DNA from: Notamacropus eugenii | Lineage: Eukaryota > Chordata > Mammalia > Diprotodontia > Macropodidae | Length of the DNA: 64,000 nucleotides | Assembly: GCF_028372415.1 (NCBI RefSeq) | Contig: NC_092878.1 | Location: forward strand, 25,053,403-25,117,402 | Reading direction: 5' to 3' | In this document: positions 30,721-42,214 of the stretch, one piece after another | How positions within the stretch are numbered: position 1 is the stretch's first letter | Layout: each line of letters opens with the position of its first letter | Position numbers and translations under genes: made by a program | The notes under the pieces: generated by a model | Seen by the model: only the letters and a program-made list of their open reading frames with translations | Told to the model about the DNA's origin: nothing | Databases searched by the model: none

Positions 30721-30839
30721 AACAAAAACACAAATTTACCCTAGAATTTTAAGGATAGAAAATATTCAGCCAGTCTTTGGGTCCCTAGCATGACAGTGAT
30801 TGTGAGATTTGTGGAAACAGCCTTTTGGGGGGACACTAT

Positions 30840-31440
30840 ACTACCAAAGAAGTAGAAATAAAGTGGCTGTTCATCAATTGGAGAATAACTGGATGCATTA
30901 TGATATATGAATATAATGGAATATTATTGCACCATAAGAAATAATGAGATGCAAAGGATCAGTATATAGAAACCTGGGGTGATTTGTAAGAACTAATGAG
31001 AATGAAGTGAGCAGGACCAGGAGAACAACTTATACAATGACTATGAGAGGAAAACAGTTGTGAAAGACTTAAGAATTCCAATGAATGGCTATTCCAGAAG
31101 ACTGATGATGTAATCATGCTTCCCACCTCTTGCAGGGAGGTAGTGGGGCATAGGCACATAAATTATCAGACCTAGACACTGTGTGGATTTATTTTACTCA
31201 ATTATTCTTATTGTTGCAGAAGAATTTTATTCTTTTGGAGAAAGGTAAGGGAAATTACAGGAGGGCCTGTAGGAGATGGACAATATCAATGATACCAAAA
31301 AAAGTGACAGTAAAACATTAAAAATAATGCTTAGAAGACAGCAATTCGGAGAACACAGAGATAAACACAATAATGTGGAGACTATTGAATTAAATTTAAT
31401 ATATACTTTTAAAAACGTTTAGGAAAACAAGCTATTCATA
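30840..31440 (+). mobile_element. L1 LINE 3' UTR, 5'-truncated, old
   Basis: 'gttcatcaattggagaataa', 'taatggaatattattgcacc', 'ataagaaataatgagatgca', 'gaatgaagtgagcaggacca'. Order matches the copy at 59802, but similarity is lost after about 31200. Confidence 0.72.
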
Positions 31441-31555
31441 ATAAAGATTCATGGTGTCATATACAATCCTCTTTTCTGTTATTGTTTCTGTAAGAAAATG
31501 TTCATTCATATTGATATTTAGCAAGTTCAAAACAATTTAAAAACCACTAAGGAAG

Positions 31556-31682
31556 GCAATGTGAAAAAGTGAAAAGAGACATGGATTTGGAGTCAAAGGA
31601 AACTGAGGCAGAAAGAAGTTAAGTGGCTTCCCCAACTCTGGTCTTCCTGACCCCAGGCTCAGCATTCTACCACTTGCACCTA
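31556..31682. mobile_element. Inverted junction of two SINE pieces
   Basis: The plus-strand head 'aaaagagacatggatttgga' changes abruptly to antisense core 'aaactgaggcagaaagaagt', ending with the reversed head 'cagcattctaccacttgcac'. Confidence 0.65.
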
Positions 31683-31904
31683 CTTTCAAAATATATGGAA
31701 GAAAAGAAGAATAAACAAAGAAAATAAAAGATAAAATTGAAGGAGGAAAATGAGGCATAAGGAGAATTTGGGGAGGGGAAATAATAAGTTTGAACAGGAT
31801 TTCCAGGAGCCCATTGGTTAGATAAATAACCATATCTTTGAGTTATTACTATTTTCATTGATGATGTTCACCTCCAAATTTCCTTTTATCCATGATGTAT
31901 AGTC

Positions 31905-32090
31905 AATAATCAGTACGCATTTATCAAGCACTTACTGTATACACATTCCATTTGTTAATATCTTTACATGCTCTTTCCCCCAATTGAAGGTAAGTTCCCT
32001 GAAGACAGAAACTGGTGCAATTTTTTTCCTTTATTTCTCTCAGCAGAGTACCAAGCACACAGTAGGCACTTAATATTTTGCTTTGCTTCA
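31905..32090 (+). mobile_element. L2 LINE 3'-end fragments in both orientations
   Basis: A short antisense scrap (31905-31945, 'catttatcaagcacttactg') is followed by a sense L2 3' end: 'gtaagttccctgaagacaga', 'accaagcacacagtaggcac'. Confidence 0.65.
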
Positions 32091-32400
32091 GTTCATACAT
32101 CTTCCCATGCCTCCCTATTTTTCATATGACTCATTTTGGATTACATAAGAAGATTCTATTACACTCACATACTGCAGTTTGATTATCCCCCAATCTATGA
32201 GCATCTGCTTTGTTTCTATTTCCTTTCCACTACGAAAAATGTTTCTGTGGGCTATAAATATTTTGGTATACATAAACATTTCTTTCTGTCTTTGACCTTC
32301 TTGAGATATATGCTTAACACTGGGATTCTGGGTCAAAGATGCGGACATTTTATTTACTTTCTTTGAGCATTTTGGTGGCCCTTATTTGAGTCTCGAGCTA
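32091..32400 (-). mobile_element. L1 LINE 3' UTR fragment, antisense
   Basis: 'ctattacactcacatactgc', 'cccccaatctatgagcatct', 'tgggctataaatattttggt' and 'gggattctgggtcaaagatg' are the reversed L1 3' UTR, collinear with 40370-40560. Confidence 0.75.
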
Positions 32401-33227
32401 AGGCTGGCAATTGCTTTCCTCTGGCAACAAACTTAGTCTCTCCCATACTCCTTTTTTTGTTTGTTTTTCCCTTTTAAAAAAAAGTCTCTTAAACTTTAGG
32501 ACTAGATCATGGCACCAAAACAAATTTGTTGAGCCCTGAGCTCACTGGGTTTTCCTAGAAAGACTCTGGAATTTCCCTCCTTCAGCCTGTTCCAAGAAGA
32601 GTTACCTGTCTGAGTGATTTATTTAAGGTAACTTAAAAGTAAAATTCTATAAGTAAGGTTCATGTTCCATGATTTTAAAGTTCTATCTATTGCTCTATAA
32701 GAGCATGTATGTTTTCCTTCTAGAGTGGGAACTTCTCAAAGTGTTGAAATTTTGTGGAGACTAATGCGGTTTCACGCCCAGCATTCCAGGCATTTAATCA
32801 ATTTTTCTTTTTCTTTTTTTGAAGGTACTTATTTATTGTTATTCTCAGTATTATCATATCATCATATCTACTTGTGTTACAGGCAGCTCCCTACATGAAA
32901 TACACCTTTTCTCAGGTATGGGGAAGATTGACCACATCAACTAGAGAGCAGGAGGCAATCTTGGCATCTGCTGTGTTACCAGAGTAAGGCTTAAGCTGAG
33001 AGATAAGAAACACTAATGAATTTGTCAGAATGGGGTAGCTCCTTATCTCAGCAGAGGTTTCTTCTCCTATAGCATATGAATCATAATTAGAGTTGGAAAT
33101 GGAGGGCCCAAATAAGCTCTGAATGATACCCTTGGAATACAGTTTCAGAAGCATAAGCTGAGTCATGGAGGGTGGCCAATCTTTCCTTAAGTGCTAAGGC
33201 TGCTTGTACATTATTAAATTCATCACC
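32401..33227. other. Unrecognised non-coding stretch
   Basis: No repeat or gene recognised. An 84-codon minus-strand frame at 32912-33166 shows no features. Confidence 0.4.
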
Positions 33228-33425
33228 TTCTTGGTACAGTGGCTAGCCTGCTAGACTTGAAACCAGAAAGATTTGGGTTCAAACACCACCTCAAATATTT
33301 ACTAGCTGTATGTCCCTGGATAAGTCACTTAACCCCCTATGTCTCAGTTTTGTCAATTGCAAATGAGAGGTGGACTTAATGGTGTCCAGGATTCATTCCA
33401 GCTTTAAACCTATAATCCTATTAAT
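33228..33425 (+). mobile_element. CORE SINE (MIR/MON1-like)
   Basis: 'cttggtacagtggctagcct', 'gatttgggttcaaacaccac', 'gtccctggataagtcactta', 'gaggtggacttaatggtgtc' and 'cagctttaaacctataatcc'. Confidence 0.83.
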
Positions 33426-33544
33426 TTTTCTTCAAAGAATTCTTCATGGATTGTGTAGTTTGCTTTCACCTAGTCACTGCCATTAGGTAAAGTCCTACAC
33501 CCTTTTCAATGGCTGCTTTATAAGGCATAGAGAGGCTTCTACAG

Positions 33545-33622
33545 GAAATAGAACACAGTGGATAGAGTACTGTACCTGGATTCAGGGATGCTTGAGTTCA
33601 AATCTAGCTTTATTTACTTGAG
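33545..33622 (+). mobile_element. CORE SINE head fragment
   Basis: 'acagtggatagagtactgta' and 'gagttcaaatctagctttat'. It is cut at the start of the L1. Confidence 0.68.
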
Positions 33623-35487
33623 AGGTTAAAAATGAAAAACTAGAAGAAAGTGTGAAATATATCATCAGATAAACAACTGAAAAGTAGAGATGAGAGATAA
33701 TTAAAAAATTATTGGACAACCTGAAGTCCATGATAAGAAAAAAGAACCTCAACATCATATTTCAAAATACTATAAAGGAAAACTTCTCTGACATCTTAGA
33801 TTCAGAGAGTAAAATAGAAATAAAAAGAATCCACTGATCACCTCCTGAAAAATAACCCAAAATGAAGTCCCAGGAATAATATGGCCAAATTCCAGAACTC
33901 CCAGGTCAAGAGGAAAATATTTTAAGCTGCCAGAAAGAAAGTATTCAAATGTTGTGGAGCCGCATTCAGGGTCACACAAGATTTAGCAACCTCCATGTTA
34001 AAGGAGCAGAGGACTTAGAATATGATATTCCAGAAGGCAAAGAAGATACGATTTTGACCAAGAATAACCTACCTAGCAAAACTGAGTACAATCCTTCAGA
34101 GGAAAAAAGAGATATGTAATGAAATAGAAGAGTTTCAATCTTTCCTAATGAAAAGACCAGAGCTGAAAAGAAAATTTGACATTCAAACGGAAGAATCAAG
34201 AAAAGCATAAAACAATAAACATTAAAGAGTAACCATAAGGGACTCAATAAAGTTAAACTGTTTACATTCCTACATGGGAAGATTATATATGTATTTCCTA
34301 AGAACTTTGTCATTATTGAAGCAGTAAAAAGGAACATACATAGACAGAGGGCATGAGTATGAGCAGATAACGTTGGAATGATCTCCAAAAAAATGAAGGG
34401 ATGATAAAAGGGGATCAATTGGAAGAGGTAGAATGGAGAGGTACAAAGAAGAACTTTTATAATGGAGGGGATAATGGGGCATGTTGGGCAATACTTCAAC
34501 CTAACTTTCATCCAAATTGGTTCAAAGAGGGAAGAATATACATGCACATTCAACTGGGTATAAAAACCTATCTTACCCAATAGGGAAATAGGAGGAGAAT
34601 GGAGAGAAGAAATGGGGAGGATGATAAAAAGGAGAGCAGAATAAGAGAGACAATGGTCAGAAGCAAAACATTCTTTTAGTAGGGAAAGAATAAAAAGAGA
34701 GAATGAAAAACAGATAAAATAGGATGGAGGGAAATACACTTTAGAAATCACAACTGAATGTGAATGGCAGGAGTTCACCCATAAAATGGAAGCAGACAGC
34801 AGAATGGATTAGAAATCAGAATCCAATAACATAATATTTATAAAATCATACTTGAACAGTAAGACACAGAGATAAAATAATGGGCTGGAGCAAAGTCTGT
34901 TATGCCTCAGCTACAGTTAAAAAGGCAGGAGTAGCAATCATAATTTCAGACTAAACAAAAGCAAAAATAGATCTATCAAAAGAAATAATCAGAGAAACTA
35001 CATTTTGCTTAAAGATACCATAGGTGATGAAATAACATGAAAAAAATTACAAGTTTCTCTACTAAAAACCATTCTCAAATATATATGGAATTGAATCAAA
35101 TTTATAAAAGATAAGAGCCATTCTCCAATTAATAAATACTTATAGGATATAAATGGATAGTTTTGAGAAGAAAAATCAAATCTATCTATAGTCATGAAAA
35201 AATGCTCTAAATCACTATTGATAAGAGAAATGTGAATTTAAAAAAATCTGAGGTATCACATCATACCCAACAGAAATGACAAATGCTGGAAGGGATGAGA
35301 GAAAATAGGGACACTAACTCATTGTTTATAAACTGGCCTAACCATTCTAGAGAACAATTTGGAATTATCCTCCTACTTCCACAAATTATAAAACTGTAAA
35401 ACCTCTTTAACTCAGCAATACCATTGCAGTATCCCCAAAGAAATCACAGGAAAAGGACCTATAAGAACATAGATAGATAGATGGATG

Positions 35488-35544
<57 letters not shown>

Positions 35545-36095
35545 TTATATAGATAGATAATCAGTTCTTTTGGTGGTAGTGACAAAGAATTGGAAATTGA
35601 AGGGAGATTCATCGATTGAGGAATGGCTGAAAAGTTGTGGCATGTAATTGTGATGGTGTGCTATTGTGCTATATATAAGAAATGACAAGGTGGGGCAGGG
35701 TTCATAAAAAATATATGGCAAAACCGATATTAAAGTGAAGTAAAAAGAACCAGGTCACTGTATACAGTAACAGCAACATTGTAATGATGATCAACTGTGA
35801 AACAAGTGTCTACTCTGATCAATACAGTGGTTTGAGACAATTTCAAAGGAATCATGATGAAAAAATGCTAACCACCTTCAGAGAGAGAAATTATGAACTT
35901 GGAATGCAAATCAAAGTATAATTTTCTCATTGAATTTTTTTTGTTTTTTTCCAATATAACTATTGTGGAAATATATTTTGCATGATTTCATATGTATAAC
36001 TGACATTCATTTGTTCTTGCTTTCACGGTGGGTGGTAGAGGGATGAGAAGGAGACATAGAATTTGAAATTCAAAATTTAAAAAGAAAACAATGTT
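33623..36095 (+). mobile_element. L1 LINE, internally deleted
   Basis: A ~1.1 kb upstream region (33623-34735), not recognisable as L1 ORF1, leads into the L1 ORF2 endonuclease N-terminus at about 34740-35035. There the degraded frame still reads parts such as 'NVNG...SP.KWK', 'KKAGVAI' and 'NYILLK'. The next block (35050-35290) already matches the ORF2 C-terminal end: 'aatttataaaagataagagc' and 'catgaaaaaatgctctaaat'. The 3' UTR follows. Most of ORF2, including the reverse-transcriptase core, is missing. Stops and frameshifts abound. The 268-codon antisense open frame (33972-34778) is a shadow. Confidence 0.78.
35469..35560 (+). repeat. (ATAG)n microsatellite
   Basis: About 20 ATAG/GATA units with two GGAT variants near the start, inside the L1 3' UTR. 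Confidence 0.95.
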
Positions 36096-36149
36096 TAAAA
36101 TAATAGTTTTACAACAAAAATAATAATCCATTACTTAAAAATACAAAAA

Positions 36150-36345
36150 AAAAGTTTTGTGAGTCTGAGAAAGTCCTTTAATATCTTCCTGAGTCAGTTT
36201 CTTCATTTGTAAAATGGGGATAATAATGGCACCTACCTCCTCAAGGTCATTATAGGAATAAAATGAGATATTATATGTATGTTACTTTGCCAGACTTGAA
36301 GCACTTTATTAATGCTGAGTAGTAGTAATGGTGGAAACTGCAGAA
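36150..36345 (+). mobile_element. CORE SINE, head missing
   Basis: 'gagtctgagaaagtccttta', 'cttcatttgtaaaatgggga', 'cacctacctcctcaaggtca', then the 3' tail 'gaagcactttattaatgctg'. Its tail grades into a TAG array. Confidence 0.78.
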
Positions 36346-36360
36346 GGAAAAAGAATATTG

Positions 36361-36380
36361 GAGTAGTAGTAGTGGTAGTG

Positions 36381-36422
<42 letters not shown>

Positions 36423-36453
36423 ATAGCAGTAAGTAGTTAATAGTAGTAATAGA
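36361..36453 (+). repeat. (AGT)n microsatellite
   Basis: GTA/TAG trinucleotides with GGT variants at the start and interrupted units at the end. Sits at the 3' tail of the preceding SINE. Confidence 0.95.
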
Positions 36454-36489
36454 GGTATGACTGCTTTATAGAGTCCGAAGACATAGAAG

Positions 36490-36607
36490 GACCTCTACAG
36501 GCTTGAGGATAACAATAGCCCCAACCTCCAAGCTTATGAAAATAGAATGAGATATTATTTGTATAGCACTTTGTAAACCTCAAAGCATCATATAAATGCT
36601 AGTGACA
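36490..36607 (+). mobile_element. CORE SINE 3' tail fragment
   Basis: 'aatgagatattatttgtata', 'gcactttgtaaacctcaaag' and 'catataaatgctagtgac', ending in a GAT array. Confidence 0.72.
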
Positions 36608-36672
36608 ATGATGATGATGGTGATGATGATGATGATGATGATGATGATAATGATGATGATGATGATGATGAT
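36608..36672 (+). repeat. (GAT)n microsatellite
   Basis: About 21 GAT units with single GGT and AAT interruptions, grown on the SINE tail. Confidence 0.95.
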
Positions 36673-36779
36673 TGCTTTATAGGATAATGAGGCACAAAAA
36701 GGCTTCTGCAGGAAATTCCCAAAAATTACCTTGCATTTGTTTACATATACTTTGTGTACTTCTATTTCTATATGTTTCT

Positions 36780-37165
36780 ATCCCCAAATCATAGAATTTG
36801 AGAATTAGAAGGGATCTTGGCAGTCATCTAGTTCCACCTACGGATAAAAGGAATCTCAACGATAACAAATTCTACAAGTCATCACACAACCTCTGCTTGA
36901 ATATGTCAAAAGAGGAGGAAATCATGGTCCTATCATCTACTAAATTAGCTCATTTCCCTTTTGGACAGCTCTAATTATATAGAAGACTTTTTTTTCCCAC
37001 TGACATTAAATTTAAATTTGAATCTTTTCAACTTCCACTCATTGTTCCTGATTCTGCCCACTGGGGTCTAATAGAACAAGTCTAATAGAATAAGACTCTA
37101 TATAATAGCCTTTTAAACACCTGAAGATGAATATCATGGTGTCCCCACTGGTGAAAGAGGGGACA
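36780..37165 (-). mobile_element. L3/CR1-type LINE 3' region, antisense
   Basis: Begins 'aatcatagaatttgagaatt' and 'tcatctagttccacctacgg', the reversed CR1/L3 3' end. It continues with 'acaacctctgcttgaatatg', 'tttggacagctctaattata', 'aacttccactcattgttcct' and 'gattctgcccactggggtct'. The gene order matches avian CR1 antisense text, so this is an ancient amniote element. Confidence 0.72.
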
Positions 37166-37204
37166 AGAACTGTATGGTTTTTTTATCTTCATTCATTTTT
37201 TTTT

Positions 37205-37265
37205 AATGCCCAGTGTCTAAGCACCTGACATAAAGCAATGCTTATTAAATACTTATTTGATTGAA
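37205..37265 (+). mobile_element. L2 LINE 3'-end scrap
   Basis: 'cccagtgtctaagcacctga' and 'gcaatgcttattaaatactt'. Confidence 0.45.
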
Positions 37266-37355
37266 AACAAATAATTATGCAACTACCTTACTTATCTATT
37301 CTCTTCAAAGATGGTTTGCTGACAATCATAATAAGCTAAAAAGCATGATTTAGGA

Positions 37356-37733
37356 CAGTGGTTCTCAAAGTATGGTCTCTGAACTCCTGGTAGTCCTCAA
37401 AATCTGTCCAGGATTATTTGAGGTCAAAATTATTTTCATAATAATACTAAGATATTTTTTGTCTGTTAAAATTCCCTCCCTTTCCTAACTACACTATCTG
37501 TGTGAGGCTGGATTTTTCTTATGTCTTAACCAAAACAAAATATTGTGACAAATTGAAAGCAGAAGAAGATAAGAGAAGCCAGTATCTTCTACTATGTCCC
37601 ACTTTAAAGAGATTTTCATAAAGATATAAAACAACGACACTCTTCTCACTAAATTTTTGTTCTGGAAAATAGTCACTTTTCATAAAAATATGTTATGTTA
37701 ACAGGGAAAGGGTTTATTATTGTTAATGGACTT
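37356..37733 (+). mobile_element. hAT element fragment (Arthur/Zaphod-like)
   Basis: Left end 'cagtggttctcaaagtatgg', then 'gaggtcaaaattattttcat', 'aataatactaagatattttt', 'ttgaaagcagaagaagataa', 'cactcttctcactaaatttt' and 'ggaaaatagtcacttttcat'. The same family as 23724-23968, which lacks this middle. Here the right end is missing. Non-autonomous; no transposase seen. Confidence 0.78.
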
Positions 37734-38607
37734 GGAGTCAAGAAGACCTAAGCATATGTCATGTTTGTCTCCTGATTAAGGTCTAGCTGCTGCCTATTCA
37801 AAGAGCCTGCCTGTTGGCAACCTCACCTTTCAGATTGCTGATGGAGTGGAAGTGTTGGTGTGGAAAAAACAACTTGATTACTCGCTTCTATCTGCTAAGC
37901 TGGTCTGTTAGCTGGTGGCATTTTCCAACCATTCCAGAAGACAGGGACATTATGATAGGTTTTTGAAATCCACCTGCTGTTAAATTGACATCTCCTCTTT
38001 CAAATTTTACACACTCCCTTAGCCAGTTCTCTAAAGTGTGAGATACTGATGACAGCTGGGCTGTCTAAGATTCATTGATACCTCAGGCATTGGTGATTTT
38101 CTGAAAAAGAACAATAATGGACAGTGCCCCTAGATACAAAGACAGCAGCTGGAAGGATAAAACACACCCAGATCTTTCTGTTCCATTTTAAATGGTTTGG
38201 TTTACTGATATTAATAGCAATGAAAATTCAATCACTACAATTCAGTCCCACAAACATTAAATGCACAAAGCCCTGCATATAGATATAAAGATTTGTTTAA
38301 GAATTCCTTCCCTTCTTTCCTTCTAAATCATAGCTGAGAGAGAGAAGGAGACAGAGACAGATAGAGACAGACAGACAAATACAGATATGAATAGTTGGTG
38401 TTTTTACATTACTTTCATTTCAAACAAATCTTGCTACTCAAATCCCCCCACCTCCCAATTCCAACTCTACTGGTTAAATTTTGAATACACTACACTTCCT
38501 CTCATATTTACATATGTGAGTGAGTAGGACCGAGACCCTCAGATTGGCTCTATACAAGCCAACTTACTCTTCACAGAGAACCTATAATTTCCTATATACT
38601 TTACTTT
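37734..38607. other. Unrecognised non-coding stretch
   Basis: No repeat or gene apart from a GA-rich patch at 38335-38390. Confidence 0.4.
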
Positions 38608-38862
38608 GTTATTATTCAGTTATTTTCCAGTCCTGGCTGACTCTGTGACCCTATTTGGGTTTCCTCAGCAGAGATAGTGCAATGACTTGTGATTTTCTTC
38701 TCCAGTTCATTTTACAGATAAAGAAACTGAGGCAAACAGGGTTAAGTGACTTGCTCAGGGTCAGATGGATAGTGAATATCTGAGGCCAGATTTGAACTCA
38801 GGAAGATGAGTCTTTCTGACCCTAGGTCCAACATTCTATCCACTGTGCCACCTAGATGCCCT
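38608..38862 (-). mobile_element. SINE1/WSINE-type SINE, antisense, near full length
   Basis: 'gtcctggctgactctgtgac', 'tttgggtttcctcagcagag', 'ttttcttctccagttcattt', 'gaggcaaacagggttaagtg', 'ggaagatgagtctttctgac' and the reversed head 'ttctatccactgtgccacct'. Confidence 0.92.
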
Positions 38863-38984
38863 CATTTTTTTATTAGAGTCAGACTTTTCTGTTCTTCCAT
38901 TATACAAAATTTATCGATCTTTTCATGAGATCTCTCCTGTAGTCTCAACAAACTGTTGTCAGGGTTCATTCTGACTCACGTATA

Positions 38985-39180
38985 TTTGTTTATTTCATGG
39001 ACTCCTTTGGCAGTCTGGGTCTCAGAATAATGTTTTTAAATGTATAAAATAAAGACCCAGGTTTGAATCCTATCTCAAACATTTACTGTGTGACCTTTGG
39101 CAAGTTTACAAAGGAAGCCAATTATATTGAAATATAGGTCTTAAAAATTTTTTTTTCAAAAAATTTTATGGAGTCCAAGT
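38985..39180 (+). mobile_element. hAT-like MITE with an embedded SINE scrap
   Basis: 'atggactcctttggcagtct', 'cagaataatgtttttaaatg' and 'ataaaataaagacc', then a SINE-like piece (39055-39107, 'gtttgaatcctatctcaaac'), then 'ggaagccaattatattgaaa'. The end 'tggagtccaagttgaaatc' is degraded. Confidence 0.7.
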
Positions 39181-39699
39181 TGAAATCCATATAAACATTG
39201 GTGAAGTAGGCATTTGGAAACCATTTAAGAGAATAACGATCTCTGAGATGATGCTGAAAAGATTGAAAAGTCATATCTAAAGTCATAAAATAAACAACTT
39301 GCAAAAACATCATTATTTCCTTTCAATTTTTCAATATCTGAAGGAACCATTAGCCAGCACAGAAGGTGTGGAATGGATCTTCTTAGCCAGAGTGGACCTT
39401 CAGAGTATTTCAACAGCAAAACAAAACAAGACAGATCTTTTCTTCTTTTCTTCCCTTTTTCCTTTGTCAGGAATGAAACCAGCAACACAAAGTCTTCACC
39501 AGAAGGGATAAAGATGAGCATTAAGACAAATGGAGAGCTTGATAACATTTAAGATGGCAGGACAGGAATGATCTTCACTAAAAGAGTGACCTGGTAGTCA
39601 AATGATGATAAAACCCATGAATGAACTTAATAAAAAAATGCAAAGAAAGCTAGGGATAACTCCTACAGAATAATTTGGTGAATATGAGAGAGTATAAAT
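39181..39699. other. Unrecognised non-coding stretch
   Basis: A 107-codon minus-strand frame (39225-39548) has no recognisable domain. Confidence 0.4.
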
Positions 39700-39865
39700 A
39701 TGTGAGCAAGACTAATGAAGTGGGAGAAATGGGACCTGTGTTCAACTCTCAGCTAAGCTACCAAGTAATTCTATGGACTTCTGACAAATCAATTCATCTT
39801 TCTGGGCTTCCATTTTCTCAATGGTATAATGAGGAAGTTGGACTAGATCAAAGATCTAACCTGGG
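39700..39865 (+). mobile_element. CORE SINE, diverged
   Basis: 'tgtgttcaactctcagctaa', 'catctttctgggcttccatt', 'ggtataatgaggaagttgga' and 'ctagatcaaagatctaac'. Confidence 0.6.
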
Positions 39866-39959
39866 GTCCATGAATTTTGAAATAGATATGGATGACTATT
39901 GTTAATCTGTTAGCAATATTTAATTAAGCATATATTCTTTTTAAATTTATTATTTATTT

Positions 39960-41500
39960 TTAACATATTTTTAAAAAAATAGAGTTCCAAATTCTTTCCC
40001 TGTAGCCCTTTCTCTACTCATTGAGAAGTCAAGCAATATAATATCAATTGTATGCGTGAAATCAGGTGAAATATATTTCCATATTAACCATGCTGCAAAA
40101 AAATTAATGAAATTAAAGCAAAAAATTATGCTACAATTTGCATTCAGAATTCATCAATTCTCTCGGGGGTATACAGCATTTTTCATCATGAGCTCATCGG
40201 AATTTCTTGGATCATTATATTGATCAGAGAAACTGTCTTTCACAGTTGATCATCATTATAATATTGATGTTACTATATATAATGTTCTCCTGGTTCTGCT
40301 CACCTCACTTTGCATCAATTCATATGTCTTCTCAGGTGTTTCTGAAACCAGTTCTTCTCATTATTTCTTATAGGAGAATAGTATTCCAAAACAATCATAT
40401 ACCGCAACTTGTTCAGTCATTCTTCAATAAATGGAAATCTCCTCAATTTCTAGTTCTTTGCCACCACAAAAGAGCTGCTATAGCAATTATAAGTCCTTTT
40501 TTTTTTTCTTTAGGATATAGACCCAGAAGTGGTACTGCTGGATCAAAGGGTAGATATAGTTTTATAGCCCGTTGGGCATAATTTCCAAATTGTTCTCCAT
40601 AATGGTTGGACCAGTTCACAACTCCATCAATAGTGCATTTGTGTCTCTATTTCCACATCTCCTCCAACATTTATAATTTTCCTTTTTCTGTCATGTTAGC
40701 CAATCTGATAGACATGGGGTGTTACCTTGAGTTTGTTTTAATTTGCGTTTCTGTAATCAGTAGTGATTTAAAGTGTTTTATATGACTATAGATAGCTTTG
40801 ATTTCTTTTGAAAACTGCCTGTTCATATCATTTGAACATTTATCAATTGGAGAATGCTCTTATTTTTATAAATTTGACTCAATTTTCTATATATTTGAGA
40901 AATTAGGTTTTTATAGAAACTTACTATAAAAAACAAATGCCTTATTTCCTGCTTTCCTTCAAAATCTTGGCTGCATTGTTTGTGCAAAACCTTTAAAATT
41001 CATGTACTCAAAATTATTACTTCTCATGATATTTCTTATCTCTTGTTTGGTCATAAACTCTTCCTTTACTCATAGATTGGAAAGGTAAAATTTCCCATAT
41101 CACATCAATATCCTTATGATATCACCCTTTATGTCTAAATCATGTACTCATTTGGACTTTATCTTGGTATACAGTATGAGATGTTGATCTGTGTCTAGTA
41201 TCTTCCCAACTGATTTCCAATTTCCCTAGTAATTTTTGTCAAATAATGAGTTCTTACTCCAAAAGCTTGGCTCTTTGGATTTATCAAACACTAGATTTCT
41301 AGGGTCATTTATTATTATGTATCATGTGCCTAAACTATTCCACTGATCCATCACTCTATTTCTTAGCCAATACCAGAGTTTTTTGATGATCACTGTATTG
41401 TAATATTGTATGAAATATGGTACTGATAGGCTTCCTTCCTTCACTTTTTTCCCATTGATTCCTTTGATATTCATGTCTGTTTGTTCTCAATGAATTATAT
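39960..41500 (-). mobile_element. L1 LINE ORF2 C-terminus plus 3' UTR, antisense
   Basis: On the plus strand the 3' UTR comes first ('gagttccaaattctttccct', 'tcatcatgagctcatcggaa', 'aatgttctcctggttctgct', 'ctgctggatcaaagggtaga'). ORF2 C-terminal code reversed follows ('ttgttttaatttgcgtttct', 'tgacttattaggac'-free; 'tatcttggtatacagtatga', 'tagccaataccagag'). About 1.5 kb, 5'-truncated, frames broken. Next after the 33.6 kb copy in length. Confidence 0.87.
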
Positions 41501-41504
41501 ATTA

Positions 41505-41655
41505 ATTTTTGATAACTGTACTTCAATTTAATTAGTTTCCTTCACAATCCTATATATTATATTTTAGGCATTTAAAAACATTCTGAAAAATGGGTCAAAT
41601 AGGTTTCAGCAGACTTCCAAATGGGTCCCCCAAATGTTAAGGGCCTCTGGAGTAT
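41505..41655 (-). mobile_element. hAT-like MITE fragment, 'ggttcttaacc' family
   Basis: Reversed order: 'gataactgtacttcaattta', 'tttccttcacaatcctatat', 'aaacattctgaaaaatgggt', 'cttccaaatgggtcccccaa' and 'gttaagggcctctgg'. Confidence 0.7.
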
Positions 41656-42214
41656 GTGACCTCTAAACTTAATTCTTGTTCTAAAGTCTATGATCTTGCA
41701 ATTTAAATACTATTCCAGAGAAACATCAAATTAACTGAATAATAGCCATGGTGTGACCTCGGCATTACTGGATCTGTAGTTCTTGTTCAGGGAGAATTCA
41801 TAGGAGGATAATTTGTTCTCAGAATAACTATGGTCCATTGAATATTTATGTAGTCAGTTCCATGCAGAGAGATTTTGGTTCATTAAAAACAGTTTTGCCT
41901 GGACACACTGCAATTGCAAAATTCAACAGTCAATTTATGCTACTTCCCGCAAAAGAAAAGGTCAGCTTTCTTTCCATGGCAGTATATTAGGCATGTTATT
42001 GCCTAAGATTAAGCTACTGCAAGGATAATACCTTGTAAGTGAAAAGAGCTTCCAAACTTCCAAAACATTTTCATACCCATTATACCACAGATCCTTTAAA
42101 CTCCAAGTATGAAAAACGAGTAGTGCTACCATTCTTACTTGAAAAATGAAGACACTGGTGCATACAGAGCCTTTGAAGTTAGGGAAATTAGGTCCCAATA
42201 TTGACTTTACATGA
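41656..42214. other. Unrecognised non-coding stretch
   Basis: No repeat recognised. The 41.8-42.1 kb part lacks tandem or SINE signatures. Confidence 0.4.

Noticed and set aside
40207..40581. 124-codon plus-strand frame
   Set aside because: Lies antisense within an L1 3' UTR.
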